NCBI GenBank assembly: GCA_946811185.2
Contig: OX328107.1
Location: forward strand, 44,506,360-44,570,359
DNA length: 64,000 nt
Direction of reading: 5' to 3'
Source of the DNA: Hippopus hippopus
Lineage: Eukaryota > Mollusca > Bivalvia > Cardiida > Cardiidae
Below are positions 11,530 through 24,125 of the stretch, piece after piece. Below the pieces are notes generated by a model that saw only the letters and a list, made by a program, of their open reading frames with translations, was not told where the DNA came from and made no database searches. The translations under genes were made by a program, and so were the position numbers. Position 1 is the stretch's first letter. The number at the start of each line of letters is the position of its first letter.

Positions 11530-11552
11530 AGAGAGAGAGAGAGAGAAAGAGC
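11530..11552 (+). repeat. GA microsatellite
   Basis: About ten GA units followed by AAAGAG. Confidence 0.8.
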
Positions 11553-11865
11553 ATTCCTTGTATATATTTGAAATGTGGTCAAGATGGTATGTCAGGAACA
11601 ATTATCAATGATACATAGATCTAGTATTCAGACTATCGTAAATAGCTCAGTATCACTTTTAAAATCATGATAGTTATAATTGAGTATGTATATTCTATGA
11701 CATGTTGCTGATTTTTTTTTTTGCCAATCAAAATTTTTATAATCACAGATTTAAATTACTATCATATTCTTCCAATACAAGATTTGTGCAAGCACCAGCT
11801 TCCTGTGAACTTAATGTGATGGCTCTGTTGAGTAATGATGATGAACTTTTTAACAATCTGGCGTT

Positions 11866-12055
11866 TTAATGATCCTGTTGAAGAAGCTTGTTGAAAACAT
11901 TATGGGTAAAGGAGAGGATGCTGGTAACCAGCATATTCTCCCTTTTCCTTAATGTTTTTTACCCTATGAAAGGCTATTCCTATCATTTAAGCCGTATCTA
12001 GTTTGCACATGCTTTAAATTATGGTATTGAATTTTGTCCTATGGTAAAGAGTAAA
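11866..12055 (+). repeat. TTAA-MITE, degenerate
   Basis: AACATTATGGGTAAAGGAG core and ATGGTAAAGAGTAAA end, in the CPSF6 3' flank. Confidence 0.55.
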
Positions 12056-12179
12056 TACAAGGTATCATTTTGGCTGAAAGGGTGGTGTGGAATCTGTATT
12101 GGAATCCTCTGAACAAAAAAAATTAAGGTCAAAGCTGCAGCTGATAATCTTGTGATACATGTTTTGAGCTCTTGAATTT

Positions 12180-12374
12180 CTTAAACTCCAAGGGTCCCAA
12201 GCGCAACTACACTTTGCAGACAGCATAGATACAGATCAGATTGTACAGAACTTGTGATCAGATCTTAGGACAACACTGTCTGCTTAAACTCTAAGTGCCC
12301 CAAGCATAACTATACTATGCCAACAGCATGTATTAAGATCAGACTGTACAGAACTTGTGGCCAGATCTTAGGTT
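12180..12374 (+). repeat. Tandem duplication, 103-bp unit
   Basis: CTTAAACTCCAAGGGTCCCA to AGATCTTAGG is followed directly by a second, about 80% similar copy starting CTTAAACTCTAAGTGCCCCA. Confidence 0.65.
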
Positions 12375-14069
12375 TACAATGTTTGCTATTTTGAAATACT
12401 CTTGCCATGGAAAGTCAAAAAAATTTGAATATGTTGATCTGTGTAAAGGTTAAAAATGTCCATTTTGTGTACTTAGTGCCCAAAAGGTTTTCACAAATTT
12501 TAGATAAATAGTGAGGACACATGAATTATTATGTAACCTATTTATCTTTTGAAAGAATGCAGTAGTGTAAGCTGATAGAAAAAGGAGTGTTTAGCATATT
12601 TTTTTTTGCAATGTTTTGACATGTATGTTTAGTTCAATTGTAGTTTATCAGCTTCTTCTGGATATTTCCCTCACATTGCAGGGATTTGATTTTAATCCCT
12701 TTGAAGGATTTTCATCCTTAAAAGGTGGAACTGAAAATAAAAAACTATCCCTGGTCATGAGGATTTGCTCAAAAATGTATCTACTAAAGTGGCCTCAGGA
12801 CATATTTCCCCCCACCCCCCCTCATTTTTTGTCAATCGCATCCCTGATATTGTCTAAATGCTAATTTTTGTCAATGCAAAGTAATGAAGATAATTTAACA
12901 TGACAGCACAGAATTTCTGTTAATTGGGCAAAATGTCTTTTGGGGGGGAAAAAAGTTTGATACATACAGTTAGAATACTAGACTTCCTGGACATGGACAT
13001 CAGTGCTTCTCTTTTGTTTTCTTAACTTAAAATCTAAGGCCCTTAATTGCTTTTCTTTTTCCTTTTGTTCATTTTTTTTTTTTTTATCACCACTCAATCG
13101 TATTTCATTTTGTTACACACTAAAGAGCAACCACCTTTATACAGAAGGTAATGTCAAGTTGCTGTGTGGTATTATATGGATATTAAGACAGGTTCATTAT
13201 TTAAGTAAAGCAACTCAGCCCACTCAGAGAAGGTAACCATCTGTTATAAACAATGTTTTTTTCATCAGTATCTGTAGATTTATAAAGATTGACTTTTCCA
13301 GGAAACTATGAGGTGAGAAATAGATCTGGAAACAGGAAAAATTTACTCTCTAACTACATAGTTATGTAAGCTGTAGTCTGGTTTGTAGGTTTATTATAGT
13401 ATATCTACAAGAAGGATAACTCTATTACTCTGCAGGCTGTCAGTTGACTTACCAAAAAAGTGTATATGAGATTTAAAGCATAAATATTTGAAGGAAAACA
13501 TTATGAAAAATTTTATTTGTATGGTAATGGGTTAGATCATTTTAGAGAACTCGGCTGTTATTTATACTGTAGGATAAATTTTGATTTGGAATTTTCTGAA
13601 CGTTTAAAAAGCAGTATCTTTTGCTATTCTGTGACAAAACTATGGAAGGAAATTAAATACATATACTTTAAACTATATCACATTAATCAGGAATTACTGG
13701 CATTGTTTTACTGATGGTTGTTTTCACTGATTATGATAAGATATCTTCTGTTCTTTTGTATGTTTGTGTTGTGCAGTGGTGATGATACTATAAGATAGAT
13801 CTAAATTGGCAAAAAGGGACAGACTGTCAGTTGACTCATTACCATTTGGCTTATTTTCATACCTACTGAAAACTAGTACAGGCCAGATAAAGCTGAATGT
13901 TTGAAGGAAATGATTATTCCATTATAGAGCTATAAAGAAAATACTGCTGGCGAGAAGCATTTGCTCCTTTTTCCAACTTTTTATACTTTCCTTTAAGTAC
14001 ATGTGTTTCTCAATTTTAACACTTGCAAAAGGAAGTGGTAGGTATGGAAAGAGTCAGTATGGTAATTGG

Positions 14070-15352
14070 TTAACACTATACTAAATGACTCCATTTTTAG
14101 CTCCACTGGCCAAAGGCCAGCAGGCTTATGTCATGCCCAGTGTCTGTCCTGTGTCCGTGTGTACATGTGTGCGCTAACTTTTATTTCAAACTTTTTCTCT
14201 GAATCCACTCATCCAGTTTTGGCCAAACTTCACAGAGATGATCCTGCCATGGTCTGCTTCAGAATTTCTTAAGAGTATCTGATTCCTTTAAAAACTGGTT
14301 GCCATGACTACCAAACCTGGCATGTAGCTTCATCTAATGGACCTCTTCCAAGTTTCTTTAAATTATAGCCCTGGTGTCAAAATTGGCCCTGACCTGGGGG
14401 TTACAAGTTTTACATTGGCTTATATGGTGAAAACTTTAAAAACCTTCTCATTCCTAACCATTAGGTATTGATCTACCCAAATTTTGCATTTAGCTTTTTC
14501 TAGAGGGCCTCTACCAAGATAGCCCAAATTATAGCCCTGGGGTCAAATTTGAAAACTTTAAAAATCTAAAAATCTTCTCATTCCTAACCATGAGAACTAG
14601 GGCTCCTAAATTTGATATGTATACATGCATTTATTTAATGGACCTCTACCAAGATTGTTCAAATTATAGCCCTGGGGTCAAAATTGACCCAGCCCTGGCA
14701 GTCACAAGTTTTAAGTTGGCCTATATAGTGAAAACTTTTAAAATGTTCTTCCTAAGCATGAGACCTAGGGCCACCAAATTTTGTGTGTATATTTATCTAA
14801 TAGACCTCTACCAAAATTATAGCCCTAGCGTCAAAATTAGCAGCAACTCAAAGTCGCTACTTTTACATTGGCTTATATAGTGAAAACTTTAAAGATCTTC
14901 CTGCTGCTGACCTTGTTTATAACCACACAGCCTAGACCTGTATTATTTGGCATGTGGCTTTATCTTGTGGACCTCTTCCAGGATTTAAGTAATTTTAGCT
15001 CTGTGGTCAAAAATAGCTTCACCCTTGGGTCACAACTTTCACATGGGCTTTTGTAGAGAAAACTGTATGTCTTTTTGTTCGAAACCATTTGGCCTATAAT
15101 TTTAATGTTTGGTATGTATGGTTTGTACTCATTAGCCAGTGGAGAGCTTCAGGGTCATCATGGCCCTCTTGTTGTGCATCCCTTGGTAGGAAGACTTTCA
15201 AAAACATTGTGGGGTTGGTAACTACCATATTCTTCCTTTCCAACAATGTTTTATACTTCTCTTGCCTACCTTCAAAGACAATTGCCATCATATGAGCTGC
15301 AAGTGCTGTCAGTATGGACTAGTCTGAAGTTTTGTCATTAAGTAAAGAGTAA
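14070..15352 (+). repeat. TTAA-MITE split by Helentron-like H2
   Basis: 14070-14098 (TTAACACTATACTAAATGAC) and 15172-15352 (AAACATTGTGGGG core to AAGTAAAGAG) are the halves; 14099-15171 is the insert. Confidence 0.6.
14099..15171 (+). mobile_element. Helentron-like element H2, nested in a TTAA-MITE
   Basis: 5' hairpin AGCTCCACTGGCCAAAGGCC and 3' tail GGTCATCATGGCCCTCTTG. Inside are about four 160-bp units (TCTACCAAGATTGTTCAAAT, TATAGCCCTGGGGTCAAA) related to the 165-bp units of H3. Flanking halves 14070-14098 and 15172-15352 are two parts of one TTAA-MITE. Confidence 0.66.
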
Positions 15353-15442
15353 AAAGGCAGAAAGCAACTATCCCAGAGATTTTTCTGCTGTACTTTTCTT
15401 TGCTATTCCCTTTCTGTTATTAATGTTTCTAACATAGACATC

Positions 15443-16460
15443 TGAAACTCCATTGGTCTATCAAGGGATAACAAAATTTTCATTATCTGATACTGTTACT
15501 ATAAATAGCACATTGGGAATTCCCTCTGTATTGTATATAATAAGACAAGGTGTGCAACAAAATCGAAGAAAATTTAACACCCGTCCCCCTTTCAGAGATA
15601 ATATCTAAACCAAAATGGATAAATGAACTTAGTTACCGTTGCAGATGGCTTCATTAATGACTTTTCTTCTGTACCCTGACCTTCGAAAGTTCCAAACGGC
15701 TCTTACCATCAAGAAATAGCTCTCATCTCGAAAAAATTAAAAAGCTTCCATATTTTCTGGATCGCCAGGCACTGACGTCACACGATTTGTAATCCTGCAG
15801 CGAATAAGAATTGAATTCTTTTTTTCAAACATAGATCAAAAATTTTTTTGTTGGTGTATTGATGAAATTATTAAATTAACATTTCATCTGATATAATTTA
15901 TCTTTTCATCTAAGCCAGTTTCACAATTTTCATCTCCCATTTCGCATGTTTTCAAATGCGTTTTTACCGTTCATAGGTCAAAAGATTTGGAGCGTCTTTT
16001 GATAGCAAATTCATGCGAGTTATAATTCCCTGCATCATAACGAATTGTGTGACGTCAGTGCTTGGCGATCTGGAAAACGTGGAAGCTTTTTAATTTTTTT
16101 GAGATGAGAGCTATTGCTTGAGTCAGGGTACAGAAGAAAAATCATTTGTGAACCCATCTGCACCAGTAACTAGGTTTATTTTTCCATTTTCGTTTTAATA
16201 TTATCTCTGAAATGGGATGGGGGTCAATTTTTTTTTTTTTTTTTTTTTTTGATTTCGTTGCACACCTTGTCTTACTATATATGATATAGAGGGAGTCGCC
16301 AATGTGCTATTTATAGAAACGGTGTTAATTATGAAAATTTGAATATAAATTCCGTGAAATACAGGTGATGCACCAATGTGCTATAAGTGTTCGATGATCG
16401 ACCAAGGACAATTTTAGTGTTCCATGATAGACCAATAGAGCTTCAAAGGCCTGTGGTTTC
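15443..16460. mobile_element. Long-TIR foldback element, copy 1
   Basis: Two arms of roughly 330 bp are inverted copies. The left arm runs from CTGAAACTCCATTGGTC and the right arm ends at GACCAATAGAGCTTCAAAGG. Both contain TGACGTCA, CAGGGTACAGAAG-type and AAGACAAGGTGTGCAAC segments. A run of about 23 T (16228-16250) lies in the right arm. No coding content. A second copy is at 41030-42257. Confidence 0.75.
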
Positions 16461-19400
16461 TAAGTTGTCCCTTGTATATCTGTTTGGAACAATCCTAAAG
16501 TTGCAACAGTGGAAAATACAGGGTTCTCATTGCCACTCTGATTTACCTTCACAGCGTGAACTGAATAAAAACAGAAATTATCAGTTTGTCAAAAGAGCCA
16601 GATTGTTGAAATGGAAGGCTCTTTTGGACACAAGATCTTTTAAGATATATGACAGCATAGATCTTAAATATCATAGTGCATTATTAGTGCAGCCTGATCG
16701 TTAGCTCATATACTTTCCACAAAAGTATTTAAAGTAACTTAGTGCTTCAAAGGTCAAGGTGTTCGAATGCAACATGCAGTGTTTATTGGTGCTTGCTATT
16801 GTCATGGTGTGTCTTTGGGCAAAGCAAAATAAAGTATAGTAAAATCAAGGAACACTTTAAGAAAAGGGTTTGGTATTGACAGAGTATAGAATATTTTGAA
16901 AGATACTTTATAAGTTATTTACTTATATTTATGCATATATTTATATATTATATTTATTTATTTATGAACACTAGTATCTAAGGCTGATATTCTAGAGAAA
17001 AAGATCCATTTCTGTAATGTTATTGCTTTGTTCCTGATGCATGCTTTTAAATGATAATGTTGCCCGTCATGTCAGATTTCCCTTGTAGATATGTATTAAA
17101 TTTTGTCTTATTTTTGTACACCATTTCTGCACATGGACTAGTGGGGAAAAGACCAGTTACTTGTTATAAGTATTTACTCCTTTTCCTACAGTACTATGTT
17201 GTGGACAAATGAAATCACAGCCCTTTTCATTTATGTTTCTTGTACAGTTTGTGAGTCAGAAAATAGCTTATGTGGTAAATGGTGAAAGCAAGTCAAGGGA
17301 GAAAAAGATAGACCATGAAGATTTTGTACATGAAAGTTTACACTAATATTTCTGCAGAATTTATCTCCTTTTTTCTTGTGAAATCTGGTGACAAATTCTG
17401 TATGTTATGTTTCTAAAAGACAACTCTGTACATATGACATATTACTTGATCTTTCAGTGTTTATAAGTTTTAGAAATGTCTCTAGGTGATTGTTGCTTTT
17501 AGATGTAAATTAGGACTTGTAGAAATACTGTTTTCGAAATCAAGTTAAAACTTTTGTAAAAGTAATGCTGGATTATGTTATGGACCATAATGGTCCAATG
17601 TTCAGTGTATTAAGGCTATAAACTGCTCCAGAACAAAATAGAAAAAGGTAAAGCTAGTATTTGATAATCTGAGAAATATGTCACTTATATAGACAAGAAA
17701 TCTGATGTTAATAGTGTTTATGTGCATGTTTGTTTCGGCCTTTTGAAACAAGTTCTTGAAAGATTAGAAAGCCTACAAATAGATTTGGCAATGTTTTAAA
17801 ATATGATTTACATTTTTTTTTTTCTTTTTAGAGCTTTACTGTCTCTTTTAAGCAAGATTCATTTATGAATTTGGTTTATTGCAAACAATATTGCAAGTAA
17901 TGTCTGGTTTAGAAAAAAAAAACTGCTTTTGTTTGGTCTGTTTATTTTGGAGTATTGCAGGAAATGATTTTTGTCAAATTTATCTTGTAGAATGTATGTC
18001 AAAATAATTGTTAAATTACCAAAATATATCCCGCATGATAATGATCATAATCATTTCAACATGATTGTCAATCGTTGCTGAGTTGATTTGGAATCAGTCA
18101 GTTGTTTTGTCTATCTGAACTTTTGTATTTGAGTTGTGTCACATTGCAACATTTTATTAATGAGTTATATCACATTGCAACATAAAAGGTATGTGAACTC
18201 TATTTCTTTAGACTAATTATAATTGGACATCAAAGTATCACATTAATGCTTGTACCCAAAGTCTTTCATCTTTTATGATATAAATTTTCTTCTATTCTGA
18301 TACAGTCTATTTCAACTGATTATTTATTTATGCAGTATTACATTTTGACCACATGAATCATTATGAGTATGTTTCGTAATGTGATTCAATATTCTGATGT
18401 GTCATGTTAGTATTCAGGCAATCTATTCTAGATTATTAATTGATAAATGTGTTAAGCCTTGTACACTAAACACAGTATATCTAAAACATGTGTTAAGCAC
18501 TTTACACTTAGCATAGTGTAAATAGAATGCTGAGTGAAACATTATACACTTCACACAGTATGTTTGTGGTGCTATTATATATTTTGATATTGTTTTCCAT
18601 GTACTTTGTTATGTACTAATTAAAGGTTGTTTTTTCAGGTATAATTTAGCTGAATATTGTTATTCCAGATGCTCTATCGATACCATTGTTGCAAAAGTTG
18701 CTTTATTTTTTTGCACTTTTTTATTTTTACTAATATGCATGATGTTTTGCTTATTGATGTACTTTATTGACAAATGAAATGAGTTGATTGTATTGCAATA
18801 TACCTTTTCCTGAACAGGTCAACCATAGGTATTCCAGGATGTGCGATTGGATTTCATAAGTGTGCTAATTCCCATTTTTAGTGTTTTAGTATATGTGAAA
18901 TTATGGTAGTACATAGTTCAGCTATTTTAGATACCAAGAGCCTGTTTTACCAAGGCATTTACACAAAAAGTGTTTATGTTTTACATTAAGTTAAAAAAAA
19001 AGAGGTGGTAAGCTTGAAGAGTAATATTTAGATTTGTTGTGAAAATGTAAATGCACTGTTTTCCAGTGGGGTTGTTTTTGCTTCTATCTGTGTAAACTGA
19101 AGTCAAAATTACAAAACGGTATTTAAATTCAGTTTGCAGTTACACACATTACATAACAGTATTACAATCAATACTGTATTGATTGTTATAGGAAAGCATG
19201 AAAAGACTGAGTTACTATAAAGATCCACATAAATTCCATAGAACTCCTTTACAGCTCTGAAACCTTCAAACTTGTTCAAGAGAAGTAAGTGGATAGTAAC
19301 TTTTCTGGTGTAGATTTAACACCTGAAAAAGTTTTGACAAAACATGTAAATATCTCCCTTAAAATGCTCCTTTTTATATGTTTAGTTTGATAAAAATATT

Positions 19401-20417
19401 AGTGAAACAGGGCTTGATGGATATCATAAGCAAGCTAGCTCATAGAACAATGTTAGTTTTGTTTAAAGATGATATAGATCTATATCAGAACATAATGTCA
19501 TATTTTGAATCTGTGCCGTCATACATTTTGTAAAAATTGCATTACCAGTTTTATTTTGATTGACTGAAAGTATTCATTGCATTGAAACAGTATTCCAAGG
19601 GTACAAATGTAACAAGTGCAAAGAGGATTTTGGTGTACCAACATCTTACCTGGCAGACAAGTTCTTGTTGTTTCCTTATATATCACTGTTCCCGTAGGAT
19701 ATGAAAATAGGGACCTTTTCCTTCAAACTTGCGTTTGCTATATTTTTCATTTACCATATAGTCTCTTTTTAATGCTCCTGTGGGGATTTTCATATTGGGG
19801 GAGGTGATTAATAGAGATAAAACAACATAGAATTTTTCAAGGATGACAGTTATATTACTGTCCAGGCTTTAGTCAGTGTCGACTGTGAAGCACTGACCTT
19901 TTGAAAAACCAACTGTAGTTACTGCAGAATGTGGATTTATACCGCTGAACGCAATTCATTAGGAATTTGTATTGCTTTCATGATTATTATTTGACACTTG
20001 TCCTTGATACTTTCACTTTCTTAAAAAGTTTTTCTAAGTTAGTTGACAAACTTTGTTTTACTGGAAGTTTGAATGTTATCGGAAGTAATAGAAAAAAGCT
20101 TTGGGAGCTTAATTAGAGAGGGAGTGTATATAAGGGACAATACGGTATTTACTTACTGCTCTATTGTGATTTGTGATACAGTAGAAGTTTATGTTGAAGT
20201 GTTAGATGTGTGGTACAAAATGATATAATTTGGTTCGTTACATGTGACAACCATGTTTAATAACTTGAAAAGAAATACCAGCTTGTTATCAAAAGTATGC
20301 TTTATCCAAGTAAAAGATTTTCTCTTTGTTGGTCATTCCCAACAGAAGAAAACAGATTTTTCTTTCATGTTGATAGGAAAGGTGGAGAAATCTTCAACAT
20401 TAGTATTGCTTGTTTGT
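16461..20417. other. Nearly 4 kb of AT-rich, repeat-poor DNA
   Basis: No TTAA-MITE, SINE or Helentron-like copy was recognised here, unlike almost every other 4-kb stretch. No convincing exon either. It could be a long 3' UTR, a non-coding transcript or a regulatory region. Confidence 0.4.
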
Positions 20418-20632
20418 ATTGGAGTTCGACCCGTTTTAACAGGTTGGGTCATATCATGGCAGTCATATCAGTACTGACACAACTTTCTTTCCAAGCCACT
20501 GACTACTTTCTCACATGCATCAGAGGTGACAAAAATCACTGGAAAGAAAGTTTGTCTCAACCAGATATTCAACCTGCAACCACAAGGTTACGAGTCAGAT
20601 ACACTAACCAAGCTACCTGGCCTGGCAGGTAT
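20418..20632 (-). mobile_element. tRNA-headed SINE, same family as 62872
   Basis: Reading the minus strand: GGTTAGTGTATCTGACTCGT, then CATGTGAGAAAGTAGTCAGT, GGCTTGGAAAGAAAGTTGTG and a tail near TGTTAAAACGGG. A 153-codon open reading overlaps it on the plus strand and is repeat-derived. Confidence 0.68.
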
Positions 20633-20842
20633 TTTACAATTGCAATTTATAATGTACGAGATGAATTAAACAAACAAAACCATGTTCAGGTTGTAGAAAT
20701 GAATCATAGCATACATCATTGGGTGATAAAAATGTGTCAATTGTATCATTCCTTATAGATTGGAAATGAGTGTGCTTAAATTTGTAATGCAAGACTTAGT
20801 ATCATGTATTTCTTGGAAGATATGATTGTTTGGAAACATGTT

Positions 20843-21180
20843 TTAACCCTTTACCAAACAGTCCTGTGTTTTAACAACGCTGTGAAAGAAGGCATTGGAA
20901 AGCATTGTTAGAAAAGTAGAAAAAGTTGAACAGGTCTGAAATTTTGTTGTTTGGTAAAGATTGAAAAATGCTTTAACTCTTTACCAAACGACAAAACTTA
21001 AGACTTGTTCATACTGAAAGCATGTTACTCAAAGCATACAGTTTGTTTTTTAATGGGTAGAAATCATTGTTGGAAAAGAAGAAAAATGCTGGTTATCAGC
21101 ATTTTCTTCTTTTCCCATTTTTTGAAAGCCGTCTTACTCAGGGTCATTAAAAGTTGGGATTGTATGGTAAAGGTTTAATA
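20843..21180. repeat. Two TTAA-MITE copies in opposite orientation
   Basis: 20843-20968 lacks the core (internal deletion). 20973-21180 is a fuller inverted copy with GCTGGTTATCAGC at its centre. Confidence 0.66.
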
Positions 21181-21449
21181 AATAACAAGATATGAGAACC
21201 CTATGGATGTAAATTGGGAATTATGTGTAGAGTCACATTTACAAAATAATGATTATTTTGAAAATAGACCATTACATGGAATATTGGATAACTTTGAGTA
21301 ATGTTCTAAACCGTTTTGGAGACAAATTTTGTCATTGAAGCCTCATGTAATTAACTTTCTCCAATATATAATTATATTTTCAAAATGGGTGTCTAAAATT
21401 TTGTTTTTTGTTAAGATTTTTTTTAATACAGTCCATTATTATTTTCTTT

Positions 21450-21880
21450 GGAAAGGCTCTTGAAACATTTTGGGACTTGCACCATGTTTCTAACCTTAAC
21501 AAAGACTAATAAATGAGGTCACTTTTACCTGTGGTTAACAAAATTAATGCTTTCCATATGATAGAGTGTTCAATTTTGTTGTCAGGTAAAGAGTTAATAG
21601 ATTGAAAAAATATGCAAATTTCCATTGAAAGAAAAGGATGCCAGCTTGAAGATGTTTTAGTGTTGACCACTTAATCCTGGGTTTCGACAACCCTGACAGA
21701 GACAGCTGTCAAAAAAATTGGGAGAAAAGGACAAAATGCTGGCAACTATCATTTCTAATCTCACAATGTTTTCCAGCCTTTCAAAGACTAATCCAAATAA
21801 TTGAGCCTCATTTGATATGTCACTTGCAAATACTTTGGATTTGGACAAGTTCAATTTTTTGTCATTTAGCAAAGACAAGG
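21450..21880 (+). repeat. Two degenerate TTAA-MITE copies
   Basis: Ends TTGTTGTCAGGTAAAGAGTT (about 21595) and TTTTGTCATTTAGCAAAGAC (about 21875); cores decayed. Confidence 0.5.
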
Positions 21881-22229
21881 TTTTATGGATAACCGTTAGG
21901 GTACTGAATGAATGAAAAGGATGTGCCAGAGAAATAGACTAAATAAACTAGCTGGAAAATAAACTGTTTGGTCAGTGTCTCACAAAGTGTTAAACATTGT
22001 AGACCCAAAATAGACTGCATCTTTTGTGCAGTCTGCTCTAAATCTGCACCATCCGCATAAGCAACTCCAGTCATGCATTGATGTGGAAAAAGTCAACTGA
22101 CCATATAAAAGTTTAAAAGTAGAAATTAGACGAGTTCCTTGGTACTCTTATCATGTCCTCATAATAGACATAAAAAGGAAAAGAAGGTTATAATGATCAA
22201 CTTTACATAATTGTGTTTTTTTTATGTCA

Positions 22230-22465
22230 TGTACCCCTTTACCAGACAACAAAATTTTAGCCTTGTCCAAATCGAAAGCATTTGCAGACAACAATTCCGA
22301 TGTGGCTCAAATGGTGCAATTTTTCTTTGATAGGTTAGAAAACGCTGGGGGAAAGGGAGAAAATGCTGGTAACCAGTTACAGGTTACCAGCATTTTCTCC
22401 TATTCCCATATTTTCAAAAGGCTTCTTTCCCGGTGTTGTCAAAACTGGGCATTGTGAGGCAAAGG
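22230..22465 (-). repeat. TTAA-MITE with duplicated core loop
   Basis: CCCTTTACCAGACAACAAAA to GTGAGGCAAAGGC. The loop reads GGTAACCAGTTACAGGTTACC, a small duplication at the hairpin tip. Confidence 0.68.
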
Positions 22466-22856
22466 CTTACTTACCTCCTTGATCATCATACTGTATATAA
22501 CTTGGATGGTATTAGTGTATATTCACGTTTTTTGGACAGAAAAATTAATGTTCAGTTTTTAGGCATACTATTTTGATGATAAAGGTCAGAACTGTTGAAT
22601 ATGAAACATGAAGCAAGGTTTTTATCATTTTATGTTTTTGATCCAAAACCTAATACTACATACTCATGCCATACAATAAAAAAGAAGGGCTTTCATTTTG
22701 CCGTTCTTTTGGAAACAATCTTGTCCAAATAAAAAGACTGTTTGTAAAAGCATGACTTTTGTTCAAACTTGGCTTAATTTTTCAGAAATTTTATTGCAGT
22801 ACAGGATAATATAAAGGATTAATTCACTGTCAGTTGAATTTTGGCTCATTTATTTT

Positions 22857-22897
22857 TAGGCCAGTGGAGCGATTCATGACAATCATTGCCCTCTTGT
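22857..22897 (+). mobile_element. Helentron-like 3' end fragment
   Basis: GGCCAGTGGAGCGATTCATG then CATTGCCCTCTTG: the last 40 bases of an H2-type element with nothing else attached. Confidence 0.4.
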
Positions 22898-23325
22898 TAT
22901 GACCATTTCATTTTGATCCAGGTTGATATTTGATATTGTGAATTAAACAATGTGATACATATTGAGCAAACAGATGAAAATTTCATAATAGACAGCTTGT
23001 ACACATACACCAATAACTAAATTTTAATATATATGGAATAGGGAACTTCAAGACAAACTGGAAAGTAATTAAAATGTCTCGAACAATAGAAGTGAAATAA
23101 ATCAGTTAAAGAATGAATGGTGCTGAATACCAAATATAAAAGGGAGCAATTGCTTGTTACAAGCAACGTTTTCTAAAGTTGGCAACTCCAAGAACACAAA
23201 AAGCCACATTTGTTGTGCTGTAATATTGCAGAAAATTGAGCAACTGCAGCCAAGCATTGGCCCCTGCTTGCGGTGCTTGTTTTGTTGTAATATGATGATA
23301 CATTGCATTCGTGAACATTGATTTT

Positions 23326-23546
23326 TAACCCTTTACCACACTTCAAAGTCAAATATTGAAAGAATTTACTGACAATAATTCCACTCTTTTTCAAATAATA
23401 GAATTTTTCCATGAATAGGTAGAAAACATCGTGGGAAAAGGAGAATACTCTGGTTATCAGCACTTTCTCCTTTCCCCACCATGTTTTCAAAAGGCATCTT
23501 TTTCAGGGTTGTTAAAACATGTGATTGTGTGATAAAGGGTTAGTAC
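23326..23546 (-). repeat. TTAA-MITE
   Basis: TTAACCCTTTACCACACTTC to TGTGATAAAGGGTTAG; core TCTGGTTATCAGCACTTTCT slightly imperfect. Confidence 0.7.
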
Positions 23547-23689
23547 TTTCACCTTTGGCTCACAGCCACCAGTGAAAATATCATCCATAGGAAAACAGTA
23601 GTCCTCTAAATGTACCATATCTAGTTTCTTCACAGGCATCTTAAAATTTTCCATATTAGGGAAGTCTAAATAAAATTTAAATTTTGAAA

Positions 23690-24125
23690 AAGAAGGAAAA
23701 GAAGAAAATGTTGGCAATCAGCATTTTCTCTTTATCCTTAAATTTCTGTTTTTTAAAAGGTAAATTCGGATTTTAGTAACATTTTTTGTCTGTGAATGCT
23801 TTCATTGGGAACAAGTCTTGAATTTTGTCATCTGGTGAAAAATTTGATTTGTGAAGAATTACTTTTAAATCTTATTGTTTACTGCAGCTATGTAATCAAT
23901 TTATTTTGGTAGTTGTTCGTATACATCCCGTCTTGATGAATTTTGTTAACCCTGTACCAGTTGTGTGTCTTGTAAATGCTGAAGGAGGGTGTCTCTGAAA
24001 GCACTGCGGGAAAAGAAGAAAATCCTAATCCTACATCTTTTGTCTATTCAGACATGTCTAATTTGGTGTCTGGAAATGCTTTCAAATTGGAATAATTTAA
24101 AATTTTGTTGCCTGGTGCAGGATGA
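23690..24125 (+). repeat. Two degenerate TTAA-MITE copies
   Basis: Core remnants near 23690-23720 and 24000-24060 with GCTTTCA arm remnants. Confidence 0.4.

Larger units (their letters stand above)
10976..14069 (+). other. Probable CPSF6 3' UTR and flank
   Basis: AT-rich and poor in repeats except the entries listed. Several AATAAA/ATTAAA hexamers occur (for example near 12736), and I cannot choose a cleavage site. Confidence 0.35.

Noticed and set aside
16387..16704. 105-codon reading next to the foldback element
   Set aside because: Its first third lies in the foldback right arm; the rest has no recognisable domain or splice support.
20297..20758. 153-codon open reading on the plus strand
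   Set aside because: It runs over a minus-oriented SINE (20418-20632) and shows no domain; open by chance.
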